Origin: CASFRF01 sp031549345
GTDB lineage: Bacteria > Verrucomicrobiota > Lentisphaeria > Victivallales > Victivallaceae
Direction of reading: 5' to 3'
Assembly (NCBI GenBank): GCA_031549345.1
Contig: JAVBPY010000006.1
Span: 380,140-444,139 of the forward strand
Length of the DNA: 64,000 bases
Shown in pieces: positions 25,618 to 34,112 of the stretch. A program made the position numbers and the translations under genes. Below the pieces are notes generated by a model. The model ran no database searches. It was not told the DNA's origin and saw nothing but the letters and a program-made list of their open reading frames with translations. Numbering within the stretch: position 1 is the first letter of the stretch; every line of letters begins with the position of its first letter.

Positions 25618-27557
25618 TACTTGATTTCGCCTGAGGTGAAGGACGAGGCGGGGAGATCCGCTTCGTTGTACAGCGTCGCAACCGGATTGTCCGCCCAGAG
25701 GTAGCGCACTTGTTGCGGCGCGGCGACCTGCGGCGAATGCGCCAGTACCGTATCCTTGCCGACGATTTTCGCTTCGGCGGCATGGAATTTCCCATCGGCA
25801 CCGGCGACCTCAAACCCCGCCAGGGCCGCGCCGTGCACGACAAGCGGCGAAGAGGATGGCTTGAAACGAATCAATACTTTTCCGCCGCCGAACTCCGCGC
25901 GGTCGAACAACGGGCCTTGCTCCACAACCCCGCGCCCATACGTATTTTTCAGCGCGAGCAGCGCGAGGCGGCGGCCGACTTCCTGTTTGTTCTTCGGGTG
26001 GATGTCTTTGGGATCGCCGATGTCGATGGCGATGGCCATGCCGGTGTTCGGCTCCAGCTCCAGCGTCCGGCGCTGCGCGTCGCGCAGATTCGCCCAGGAA
26101 TCGACGCTCTTGCGCGCGGTGTAGTTTGCAAGCTGCACAAAGTAGAACGGAAGATTCCGGTCCCAGTTTGTGCGCCAGTCGCGGATCATGGCGGGGAATT
26201 TTTTCAGGTACGCGGGCGGATTGTTGGCGTTGGCTTCGCCCTGGTACCAGATTACCCCGGCGATCGGGAAGCGGAAGAAGGGGGCGACCATCGAATTGTA
26301 GCCGCTGCCGTGGCTCTCTGGTTCGGTGGGGACGGAGACGATCGGCTCGTACTTCCATACACATTCCAGCGAAATCGCGTCGTCGGGGAGCCCCACAGGG
26401 TTCACCTGCATCGGGGCCTTGCCCCAGAAGCCGCCTTCGCCGTGGAGGTCGCCGATGAAAATGGCGATGACGTTTTTGCCGCCGCGCACCAATTTGGCGG
26501 GGACGCGGTAATAACGCGGACGGTTCCAATAGCCGGTTTCATCCTTCACCAGCGAGCCGCGTGAATCGATCTGTACGCCGTTGAAGTATGTTATGTCCGT
26601 TTCGTCGATGGCGCCGAGCTCCAGCTCCAGTTCGCGCCCCGCCCAGGAGGCGGGGAGATCCAGAGTAAGGCGGTATTGGACGATGCCGTCGAAGCCGGGC
26701 ATTCCCTGTTTTTCCCAGATGCCGGGGAGCTTCATGGTTTTCCACGCACTGTCGTCGTAATCGATGGCGGCGCGGCGGATTTGCTCCGCGGTGTTCGCTT
26801 CGAAAGCATAGCATTCGCGGATCGCAACGCGGCGGGCGAAGAGGGTTTTCAGCGCGGTCTCCGCCATAACGCGGTCTTTTTCGACAACGTCGGCCCCGGC
26901 GGGTTTCGGCGCGGGCATCCAGAATTCGACCGGCGTTCCGCCCCACGACGCGTCGATCAGTCCGATGGGGATCTGGAGCTCGCGCTCCAGCTCACGACCG
27001 AAAAAATACCCGGCGGCGGAAAAAAGCCGCACCGATTCCGGCGAACACACGGCCCAGGAATCGGCAAGAACCGGCTCGGCAAGGGGTGTGCGCGCCGCGA
27101 TCTTGGGCAGTTGCAGGAGGCGGATTCGTGTGTTTTTCGCCTCCGCGACTTCCTTGTTCCCGTTCAGGGAAGAGAGGACGCCCATACGCATGTTCGACTG
27201 CCCGGAGCAGAACCAGATATCGCCCACAAGGATGTCGCGCACCTTAAGCACGCTTTTTTCTCCGTACACTTCCAACGTGTAGGGGCCTCCCGCCGGACGC
27301 GGCGGGAGGGTGCAGCTCCATTCGCCCTCGGCATTCGCTGTGGCGCCGATCGGCTCGGCGTTGTCGAAGCGGACCGCCACGCTGCCCCCCGGCGAGGCTG
27401 TTCCGAAAATACGGATGGGGATGTTGCGCTGCAAAACCATGTGGTCGCCGAAAACGCGGTTCAACCGGACAAACTCCGCCGTTCCGGCATATTGCACACT
27501 CGCGCAGCCGGAAAGGAGGAGAACAAACAACGATAGGAAGGAAAAAATTGCTTTCAT
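25617..27557 (-). CDS. Sialate O-acetylesterase-like SGNH hydrolase, lipoprotein
   Basis: A 646-residue exported enzyme. The start is taken at ATG 27557 (MKAIFSFLSLFVLLLSGC), giving a lipoprotein signal with lipobox LLSGC; a longer frame upstream overlaps the next gene and is unlikely. The catalytic-Ser block is DIWFCSGQSNMRMG (about 115), followed by SGNH blocks such as IDASWGGTPVE and, later, GVIWYQGEANANN (about 440). A jelly-roll insertion (about 275-380) interrupts the catalytic domain, as in sialate O-acetylesterases. It removes O-acetyl groups, probably from sialic acids or decorated glycans, to expose them for the lyase and sialidase. It lies between the PL8 gene (1-bp overlap) and a 688-residue protein (4 bp gap). 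Confidence 0.85.
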   Translation of the reverse strand: MKAIFSFLSLFVLLLSGCASVQYAGTAEFVRLNRVFGDHMVLQRNIPIRIFGTASPGGSVAVRFDNAEPIGATANAEGEWSCTLPPRPAGGPYTLEVYGEKSVLKVRDILVGDIWFCSGQSNMRMGVLSSLNGNKEVAEAKNTRIRLLQLPKIAARTPLAEPVLADSWAVCSPESVRLFSAAGYFFGRELERELQIPIGLIDASWGGTPVEFWMPAPKPAGADVVEKDRVMAETALKTLFARRVAIRECYAFEANTAEQIRRAAIDYDDSAWKTMKLPGIWEKQGMPGFDGIVQYRLTLDLPASWAGRELELELGAIDETDITYFNGVQIDSRGSLVKDETGYWNRPRYYRVPAKLVRGGKNVIAIFIGDLHGEGGFWGKAPMQVNPVGLPDDAISLECVWKYEPIVSVPTEPESHGSGYNSMVAPFFRFPIAGVIWYQGEANANNPPAYLKKFPAMIRDWRTNWDRNLPFYFVQLANYTARKSVDSWANLRDAQRRTLELEPNTGMAIAIDIGDPKDIHPKNKQEVGRRLALLALKNTYGRGVVEQGPLFDRAEFGGGKVLIRFKPSSSPLVVHGAALAGFEVAGADGKFHAAEAKIVGKDTVLAHSPQVAAPQQVRYLWADNPVATLYNEADLPASSFTSGEIK

Positions 27558-27561
27558 TCTC

Positions 27562-29628
27562 TTATTTCTCCATTTTTTCATAATGTTTGGAATAATTCTC
27601 TTCGCCGGGAAGCCCGCGCGAACCGATCATCCACGGGAGCTTAAAGCTGTACACGTCGAGCCGGTCGTTCCACGGGAACGCGATCGGGTCGAACGGAACG
27701 TCGCCGGTTACGAACGGAAGCGCGTCCACCGCGATTTCGCTCGAAGCGATCATGGGGCGCGGCAGGAGGCGGCCGTTGTACGCATCGTGGTTCACGCCGA
27801 AAGGCGCGGTCGAGGTTACAAGCTCAAAATGTTCGTGTCCGCGATCGATCCGCAGGAAGCGCCGCCGCGCGAAGTAGTAGTCCAGGATTCGGACTTCGGA
27901 GTGTTTCCGGTGAAAATCCTCCAGACTTTCGTAGCGCGACGCTTCGTCGATGGTGAATAAAAATCCATTCAGCATCATGGACAACTCGTCGGTGTCGAAC
28001 GTGCGCGCGGGCCCCTCGTAGTTAATCAACTCCAGCTCGCGGTAATTTCCGCTGCGCGTGAAGCGCACGGCGTGCTTCCGGGAATATCCGGTCGGCAGCA
28101 ACGGCTGGATGTGCATGAACACCTCGCCGGCGTGGATCGAAACGGGGACCACCGCCGCGGACTCCGAAGCGCCTTCTTTGTCGCCCATTATCCAGCGCTT
28201 AACATCTTGATAATGAACGGGCAAAACAAAGCTCAGTTTAAGAATTTCAGATTCCTGCGGTTTCTTCGCTTCCGGCACCGTGATGACCAATGCGGTGTTC
28301 TTGTGCCCGGTCGCGTAGGTGAACGCCTGGTTTGAGACAAACGTTTCGGCGGAGGTACGGCCGTCGGCCGATTCGGAGCGGGATGTGCAATCGAGCGAGC
28401 GATCCGTCCGGTACCGGCAGAAAAACGTGGCCGCGTCCTTGAAGGAACGGGCCGGCGTCCGCAAACAATACGTCCCGAAAAAGCTCGCCGTCTGGGGGCC
28501 GCCGCCAAGGGGCGCCGTCGCGGTGCCCAGCGAAAACACCGCGTCCATGTAATTGCGCGTCCAGCACTCGGAAGCCATCCCCTCGAAACTCCCCATCATT
28601 TCCGTGCGGCCGGAGCATTCCGCGGGGTATTTGCGTCCCAGAATGAGCGAAAGGACCGAATCGGGAACCGGGTAATCGTTGTCGATTACTTCGCTGAACT
28701 CGGCGATGCTCTGTTCCACACAGCCGCCGAAGTGTAAAACCTCCACGCCGTCGGGCTCGAAATAGCTTTTTACGATGTCGCGTCCGGCGAGTTCCGGCCC
28801 GAACACAACCTCCATCACCGCCGACATGGTGTGCGTGTGCCCCGCGTAATCGACCGCGTAAGCCCGGCATTGCGGTCCGGAGTGCATGAATGTGGCGGGG
28901 TGGTAATGCAGGAGAATTTCCGCCCAGAGCCGCTCGACGATGCCGAGTGCCAGTTGACGGATTTCCCCATTCGTGGAATGGTGGTAGATTTGTACCGCAC
29001 AGCAGAGCGTGATCGGCGAATAGGTTGTCGAATTGTATTCGCTCGCCCATGCGTTCCGCGCGAAATGACGGGCGAACTGACGGATTTTCCAGTACCCTTG
29101 TTCGGCGATGTCGCGGTTTCCGAGCGCTTCTCCGCCGAGGATCAGCGCGCGTGCCGACATCATGGGCATATTGTCGTTGCAGCCGTGGAAGTTATAATCC
29201 GGCTGCGCCGCGCCGCCGAAACGGAGGAAGGCGAATTCGGCGTGCCGGCGCAGCACCTTCTCCGCCTCCGGCGTGAATTTCCCCGCGAAACGGTTCAGAA
29301 GATAACAACTGGTCGTACTGTTGAAAATACAAAATTCCATGCCGACGGTTTTCCACGGCACCACACCGGTACGGTGATCGTCGCACGCATCCGGATCGGC
29401 GTAGCGGGCGATGATTTTATTGCCGAGCGCCACCTCCGACGCGTCGCCGGAAAGAAGAGTCGATACCAGCCACAACGGCTCGCGCCACGGTGGGTTAAAG
29501 GGGCGCACTTTTCCCTTGCCGTCGGCCTCGAACCACGTGGAGAGCATGGAGCGGACACGCTTCTGCCATGCTGCGCGGCGTTCCGCCTGCCCGACACTTA
29601 CGATTGCGCGAAGTTCATCGAGTTTCAT
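27562..29628 (-). CDS. Alpha/alpha-toroid protein of unknown function (heparinase-like)
   Basis: A 688-residue protein with no signal peptide. The N-terminal half is alpha-helical with short conserved blocks (FNPPWREPLWLVSTLL, then YNFHGCNDNMPMMSARAL and NSTTYSPITLCC) that look like an alpha/alpha toroid. The C-terminal half is beta-rich, so the layout recalls heparinase II/III or other alginate-lyase-like families. The start has a Shine-Dalgarno GAGG 7 nt upstream. Its stop is 4 bp before the next gene's start, and its start lies 9 bp after the preceding gene. Neither the catalytic residues nor the substrate could be recognised. The setting suggests a glycan-processing role. Confidence 0.5.
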   Translation of the reverse strand: MKLDELRAIVSVGQAERRAAWQKRVRSMLSTWFEADGKGKVRPFNPPWREPLWLVSTLLSGDASEVALGNKIIARYADPDACDDHRTGVVPWKTVGMEFCIFNSTTSCYLLNRFAGKFTPEAEKVLRRHAEFAFLRFGGAAQPDYNFHGCNDNMPMMSARALILGGEALGNRDIAEQGYWKIRQFARHFARNAWASEYNSTTYSPITLCCAVQIYHHSTNGEIRQLALGIVERLWAEILLHYHPATFMHSGPQCRAYAVDYAGHTHTMSAVMEVVFGPELAGRDIVKSYFEPDGVEVLHFGGCVEQSIAEFSEVIDNDYPVPDSVLSLILGRKYPAECSGRTEMMGSFEGMASECWTRNYMDAVFSLGTATAPLGGGPQTASFFGTYCLRTPARSFKDAATFFCRYRTDRSLDCTSRSESADGRTSAETFVSNQAFTYATGHKNTALVITVPEAKKPQESEILKLSFVLPVHYQDVKRWIMGDKEGASESAAVVPVSIHAGEVFMHIQPLLPTGYSRKHAVRFTRSGNYRELELINYEGPARTFDTDELSMMLNGFLFTIDEASRYESLEDFHRKHSEVRILDYYFARRRFLRIDRGHEHFELVTSTAPFGVNHDAYNGRLLPRPMIASSEIAVDALPFVTGDVPFDPIAFPWNDRLDVYSFKLPWMIGSRGLPGEENYSKHYEKMEK

Positions 29629-29637
29629 TGCGTTGCC

Positions 29638-31935
29638 TCATTTGCATTTCAATTCCAGTGTCGTTTGCGACGCGGCACGGGGGATGACGATGTAACCGCG
29701 GCAACGGCTCGGTTCGTAGGATATTTCACATGCCTTTCCGTCCAGCAGGGCGAGGGGCTGCTTCGGCGCGGTGAAGTATAGAAGGCCGCCGGCGGGCGCG
29801 TCCAGCGTCAGGCGCAAACGCGAAGGCGAACTTGACACGATCTGCGTTCCCATCGCGTCGGCGCGGCGAAGGCGCAGCACCGGTGATTTTCCCAGCATAA
29901 GCTCGATGGAATTCTCCTTCTCCAGCATCTCCCAGGGGAGTTTTGCGGAGCCGGTGATCTTTTTCCCGTTCAAACGGATCGCCTGAAGCGTACCGCGCCC
30001 GCTCACGCGGATGGAAATCGACTTCCCGCGCAAGACGAGTCCTTGCATCACCTCGCCCTGGAGGAGAGGATTGGAGTCGAACGTCAGTCCTTTGTGGTCC
30101 ATTGTCATCCCCAACGCGAGCTCCAGGAAGTCGCAGTACCACGCCTTGGCGGAGAATGCCTGGCGTCCGCCGGGGTTGTCCAGCGCGGGTTCCGCATTGC
30201 CTGTTTCGTGGGTATGCCCCTCGGGATAGGTCAGTTTTTTCCAATATGCGCCGACGACGCGGCGGAAGTCGCGGAAGGCGGAGTTTTTACCGCCTTCGCG
30301 CCGCATGTTCCAGTAAAGGCGGTCCACGGGCGGATAGTAGGCCCCAAGCTGGTTGCCGTCGGCCATGAACCCGGAATCCCACGGGGGAAGCATGTACAAT
30401 CCGCAGTCATAGGGGAAATTTTTCTCCATGAAACGCCCCACCGGCGTTTCGATGCCCGCGCACAACTCGTTCGCAAACGGTGTTACCCACAAAATTGCGT
30501 ACACCGGGTAGTGCTTGCGCATGGAAAAGTCGGTCGCGCTTGCGGAGTCGACCCAGTAGCCTTTCTCCGCGTCGTACAGATACTTTCGGATTCCATCGGC
30601 CACCTTTACGGCGAGGGCGGAACTCCGCTCCGCGAGCGCTGCATCGCCGTACTCCGAAGCCATCGCCGCAAGGGAACGCAGCGCCTGGTAGAACAAACTG
30701 TTGTTGAAGCTGGCCAGGTCGTCCCGCAGCGTTTCACCCAAAAGCTGCGGGAAGTCGGGGAACAGCGAACGCCCCAGACCGAGCGAGCTTTTCGGCTCCA
30801 GCGTCGCGAGCGTCCGTTCCACAAGTTGACAGGCGAAATCGTAGTTCACGCGCGATTTTTTCCATTCTCCGGTCGCCGCAAGGTAGTTGTACAGTGTTGT
30901 TACATAAATGCACTGGGCGTTGCACGCCATATGCAGATAAATGGAGAAGTCGACGCCGAATGCGTGCGCCACGCCCTTTTCCGGGTCGGCCTTCTCACGG
31001 TAGAAATCAAGCATCCGCCGGACGATATCGGAACGGTTCGCGAAAAGCATTGCGTCGGCGTGTACCATGCTGTCCCAGCCCCACACCCAATAATCCTGTG
31101 AAGCGCGGATAGCGCCGGGTGCGGAGGCGACTTCCAGTGCGCTCACGCTGGGAATCACATTGCCGAGGGCATTGTCCAGCACCGTGTCCCCGGAGTGAAT
31201 TTTCGGGAGGGCGCGGTATTCGGCCTCCTGGTTTTTCAGGAGCACGTCGCACTCGGCCTGCGCGGCGTTCGCCAGCACCTTCGCACGGCGGCGCGCCGCA
31301 TCCATTCCGAGGGCAAAGGCGGTGAAAAAAGCTCCCGACGGCCCCGGTTCCCTATCCATATAAAACATGAAATCTTCGTTGCAGGAACGGATCTTCAGCG
31401 AAGCGTCGCCCGCGGTGCGGATGCCGACTTCCTTTTCGCCGACGGTAACCATATGCTCAAGGCCGCCGTTTGCCATCTTCGGCTTTCCCCACTCCCGTTC
31501 GGTTGTACCGTGCGCGAGATGGCGGTGGAACAGAAGCCGTCCGGCGACCTCTTTTCCGCGCGGGTTGTCCAGCACCTTGTAGCGTTGAACGAGCGCGTCT
31601 TCCAGTCCCCAAAGCTCGTACTGCAGCTCCACCCCCGCGAGGCGGCAGCACGATACCATGCCGCGCGCGAAAATTTCCGTTTTGTTGAATTCCGGGAAAT
31701 ACGGCGTTCCGTCGATCACAAACTGGAAGCGGAACAATTTGCCGAATGCGGAAATCGGATCGGCTTGGAAATACGGCGTTCCGCCGATGTCCTCGCCATA
31801 ATACTTAATCGCCGTAATGCCGCCGTGTGGCGCAACCGAGAGGCTCATGCGTCCCGACATGAAACGCAAATAATCGGGGAGCAATCCCCGGCGGAGAACC
31901 GGGCGCGGTCCGGAAAAATCGATATTCATGGTCAT
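29638..31935 (-). CDS. Six-hairpin glycosidase-like protein
   Basis: A 765-residue protein of the (alpha/alpha)6 six-hairpin glycosidase superfamily. An N-terminal beta-sandwich (about 20-220) is followed by a helical barrel starting near 245. The ASQDYWVWGWDSMVHADAML segment (about 285-304) resembles the substrate-binding entrance of GH15/37/63/65/94-like enzymes, and YMLPPWDSGFMADGNQLGAY (near 495) provides a further acidic patch. A C-terminal beta domain finishes the protein. No signal peptide is visible. Translation may start at ATG 31935 or at ATG 31929 two codons later; AAGGA lies upstream of both. The reaction is not identified; glycan hydrolysis is likely from the fold and neighbours. 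Confidence 0.6.
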   Translation of the reverse strand: MTMNIDFSGPRPVLRRGLLPDYLRFMSGRMSLSVAPHGGITAIKYYGEDIGGTPYFQADPISAFGKLFRFQFVIDGTPYFPEFNKTEIFARGMVSCCRLAGVELQYELWGLEDALVQRYKVLDNPRGKEVAGRLLFHRHLAHGTTEREWGKPKMANGGLEHMVTVGEKEVGIRTAGDASLKIRSCNEDFMFYMDREPGPSGAFFTAFALGMDAARRRAKVLANAAQAECDVLLKNQEAEYRALPKIHSGDTVLDNALGNVIPSVSALEVASAPGAIRASQDYWVWGWDSMVHADAMLFANRSDIVRRMLDFYREKADPEKGVAHAFGVDFSIYLHMACNAQCIYVTTLYNYLAATGEWKKSRVNYDFACQLVERTLATLEPKSSLGLGRSLFPDFPQLLGETLRDDLASFNNSLFYQALRSLAAMASEYGDAALAERSSALAVKVADGIRKYLYDAEKGYWVDSASATDFSMRKHYPVYAILWVTPFANELCAGIETPVGRFMEKNFPYDCGLYMLPPWDSGFMADGNQLGAYYPPVDRLYWNMRREGGKNSAFRDFRRVVGAYWKKLTYPEGHTHETGNAEPALDNPGGRQAFSAKAWYCDFLELALGMTMDHKGLTFDSNPLLQGEVMQGLVLRGKSISIRVSGRGTLQAIRLNGKKITGSAKLPWEMLEKENSIELMLGKSPVLRLRRADAMGTQIVSSSPSRLRLTLDAPAGGLLYFTAPKQPLALLDGKACEISYEPSRCRGYIVIPRAASQTTLELKCK

Positions 31936-31950
31936 GCGTCCTTCAATGAT

Positions 31951-34104
31951 TCAAATTTTTTTCAGTTCGCCGAATCCGAAGACAATCCGGAGGCTGTCGT
32001 TGCCTATTTCCAGCAGAAGATCGGCGTCGCCGTTCAGACTCCAGCGGCATCCGGCATACTCAAGCACAAGATCCAACGGCGCGTTTTCTCCGGAAATCAG
32101 AGCCATCAAACGCGTCTCGCCGCGCCGGTAAAAACGGTACAATGCGTCGCCCCAGACCTTCACGGCGGGGGTATACGCGTCGCGGCAATAGGCTATGACA
32201 TCCAAATCCGGCTCGTAACCGCTCATGTAGGCGAGGGTTTTCGCGGCGTTCTCCGTTATCCCCGGGCGTCCCTCGGCGTCGGGACGCACGCGCTCTCCCG
32301 CAAGGGGGAAGACCGCGCTGTAGCTCTCCGGGCGCACCGTCGGCATCGGCTGGGCGTTCATGACGAACCAGCGGTGGTACTCGGCGAAGGACATCGGCTT
32401 GATGCCCAAGTGCTGCGCGAAATCAGCGGCGAGGCTTCCGCCTTCCTCGGTGAATTCCGGCGGGGCGCCCGCGAAAATTACCGAGCCACCCGCATCCGCC
32501 AGCAGCATCAGGTTATCCCAGACCGCGCGGGCGAGAACCACACCGCAGGGGACGATCACAATGCGGTAACTCCCCAGCGCGCAGCACAAACGCCCGTTCT
32601 CCACCGTTCCTTCGCCGATCAGGCGGGAATCGAGGAAATCCAGCGGAAGGCTTTTTTCGATCGCCCGCGTCGCCAGGTTCATCGTCAACCCCTTGTGGAT
32701 GTCGGCGAAGACTTTTTTGTTTACCGAACAGACCGCCGCGTAGTCGTGCAGCATGCCGATCTCCGTTTCCGGCGCCGCCCCCGCGAGGGCGAGCTGGAAG
32801 TCGCGGTGCCGCAGCATGGAGGCGACTTGCGTTTCCCACGTGTAGTGATCCGGAAACAAACACGTGTCGCTGGAACGGCCATACCAGATGTTGAACCATG
32901 TGATGTTCATCAAACTCATCAGCCGCGCGTTGTACTGCGTGTTGGCGATGGAGGGTTTGTAGTGCCAGGTGTTGCATTCGCACTCGCCGGAGGGCGTCAA
33001 GCGGCCGAGGCTCTGCCCCAGCGTATAGCTGTAGGCTACGGAACGCGGGTCCGCCCAGCAGCAGTCGGTGTAGCCTGCGTCCAGTCCGTCGGTCAGCCGG
33101 TAGTAATCGACGGCGCCGGAGCGGTAGTCGTTGCTTCCCCCTTCTCCCTGCCAGGTGTGGTGGGTTCCGGTGATCATTTTCTTCCCGAAGATCCGCTCGC
33201 CTTCCGCGATAAAATGCCGCTGGGCTTCGAAGAGGGCCTCGTTCAGCATGGTGTAGTAATCCAACCGGACGCCGATTGCGCCGGGGGTGAGTTCCCCTTC
33301 GAGCAAGTGCAGTCTTTCGCGCAACGAATAGCCGCAGCGTTCGTTAAAAAATTCCGCGAAACGGTCTCCGTAACGGTAGGAATCCCAGTCGTTGTGAATC
33401 GCCGGTTCGTCCCAGCCGACGCCGTCGAGATCGGCGTCGCGGTAGAGTTCGAGCATCTCCGTGCAGTATTCCTTGAAACCCGGCGCGGCGAAATCGACTT
33501 GTCCCAGATCGCGGAAGCGGACGAAACAAAGCAATGTCCCTTCTTCGTTTCCGCCGAGGCGTCCGCGCAGCACCAGATTCCGCCCGCGCGCACCGGGGCG
33601 GCCTTCCACATAGCGGTGCTCGTCCACCGTGTCGCCGCAGCCGTACACGTCGCCTGTGTTGGTCAGCTTCCACGGCGGAACGTCGATCGGTTCTTTGTTC
33701 AGGAACGCCGCCTCGATCCCATCGAAAATACCCGTGCCGCAGGCGACTTCACCGAAGTGGGGAATCCGGAGCGTCCAGAAACCGTCGCGCACGTCGCCCT
33801 CCACCCGGACGAGCTTCAGCGCCGTCGAGTCCGGATAGCTCCGCCCCATGTCGCTGGCGAAAATGACGTGCGGCTCAAAATCCATCGCGACCTTCAGACC
33901 GCGCGCATGGGCGGCGGCGGCGGCGTGAATCGCACCCCCGACAACCTCCGGCGAGCGGAATGTATAGTTGGTGTTGCGCAGGAAGATGCGCACGATGCCG
34001 AATCCGGCGTCGGCGATTTCGTTCACCGAGGCGGTGATTTCCTCCGGCTGGAGAAGCATCGGCTCGTTCAGCCACAATCCCATTGTCTGTTCGAAATTAC
34101 GCAT
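31951..34104 (-). CDS. Putative TIM-barrel glycoside hydrolase (GH42-like)
   Basis: A 717-residue protein. The start is placed at ATG 34104 (MRNFEQTMGLWLNE), because AGGGA precedes it by 6 nt and it lies 8 bp after the preceding stop; the frame is open further upstream only inside the neighbouring gene. The first part reads like a TIM barrel (GFGIVRIFLR, then GLKVAMDFEP and DADLDGVGWDEPAIHNDW). The Glu in GWDEP is a candidate acid/base. A flavodoxin-like domain follows near 510-600 (YRIVIVPCGVVLARAVWDNL), resembling the trimerisation domain of GH42-like enzymes. No signal peptide. The catalytic pair is not certain, so the family is given only as GH42-like. Confidence 0.5.
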   Translation of the reverse strand: MRNFEQTMGLWLNEPMLLQPEEITASVNEIADAGFGIVRIFLRNTNYTFRSPEVVGGAIHAAAAAHARGLKVAMDFEPHVIFASDMGRSYPDSTALKLVRVEGDVRDGFWTLRIPHFGEVACGTGIFDGIEAAFLNKEPIDVPPWKLTNTGDVYGCGDTVDEHRYVEGRPGARGRNLVLRGRLGGNEEGTLLCFVRFRDLGQVDFAAPGFKEYCTEMLELYRDADLDGVGWDEPAIHNDWDSYRYGDRFAEFFNERCGYSLRERLHLLEGELTPGAIGVRLDYYTMLNEALFEAQRHFIAEGERIFGKKMITGTHHTWQGEGGSNDYRSGAVDYYRLTDGLDAGYTDCCWADPRSVAYSYTLGQSLGRLTPSGECECNTWHYKPSIANTQYNARLMSLMNITWFNIWYGRSSDTCLFPDHYTWETQVASMLRHRDFQLALAGAAPETEIGMLHDYAAVCSVNKKVFADIHKGLTMNLATRAIEKSLPLDFLDSRLIGEGTVENGRLCCALGSYRIVIVPCGVVLARAVWDNLMLLADAGGSVIFAGAPPEFTEEGGSLAADFAQHLGIKPMSFAEYHRWFVMNAQPMPTVRPESYSAVFPLAGERVRPDAEGRPGITENAAKTLAYMSGYEPDLDVIAYCRDAYTPAVKVWGDALYRFYRRGETRLMALISGENAPLDLVLEYAGCRWSLNGDADLLLEIGNDSLRIVFGFGELKKI

Positions 34105-34112
34105 GTTTGTCC

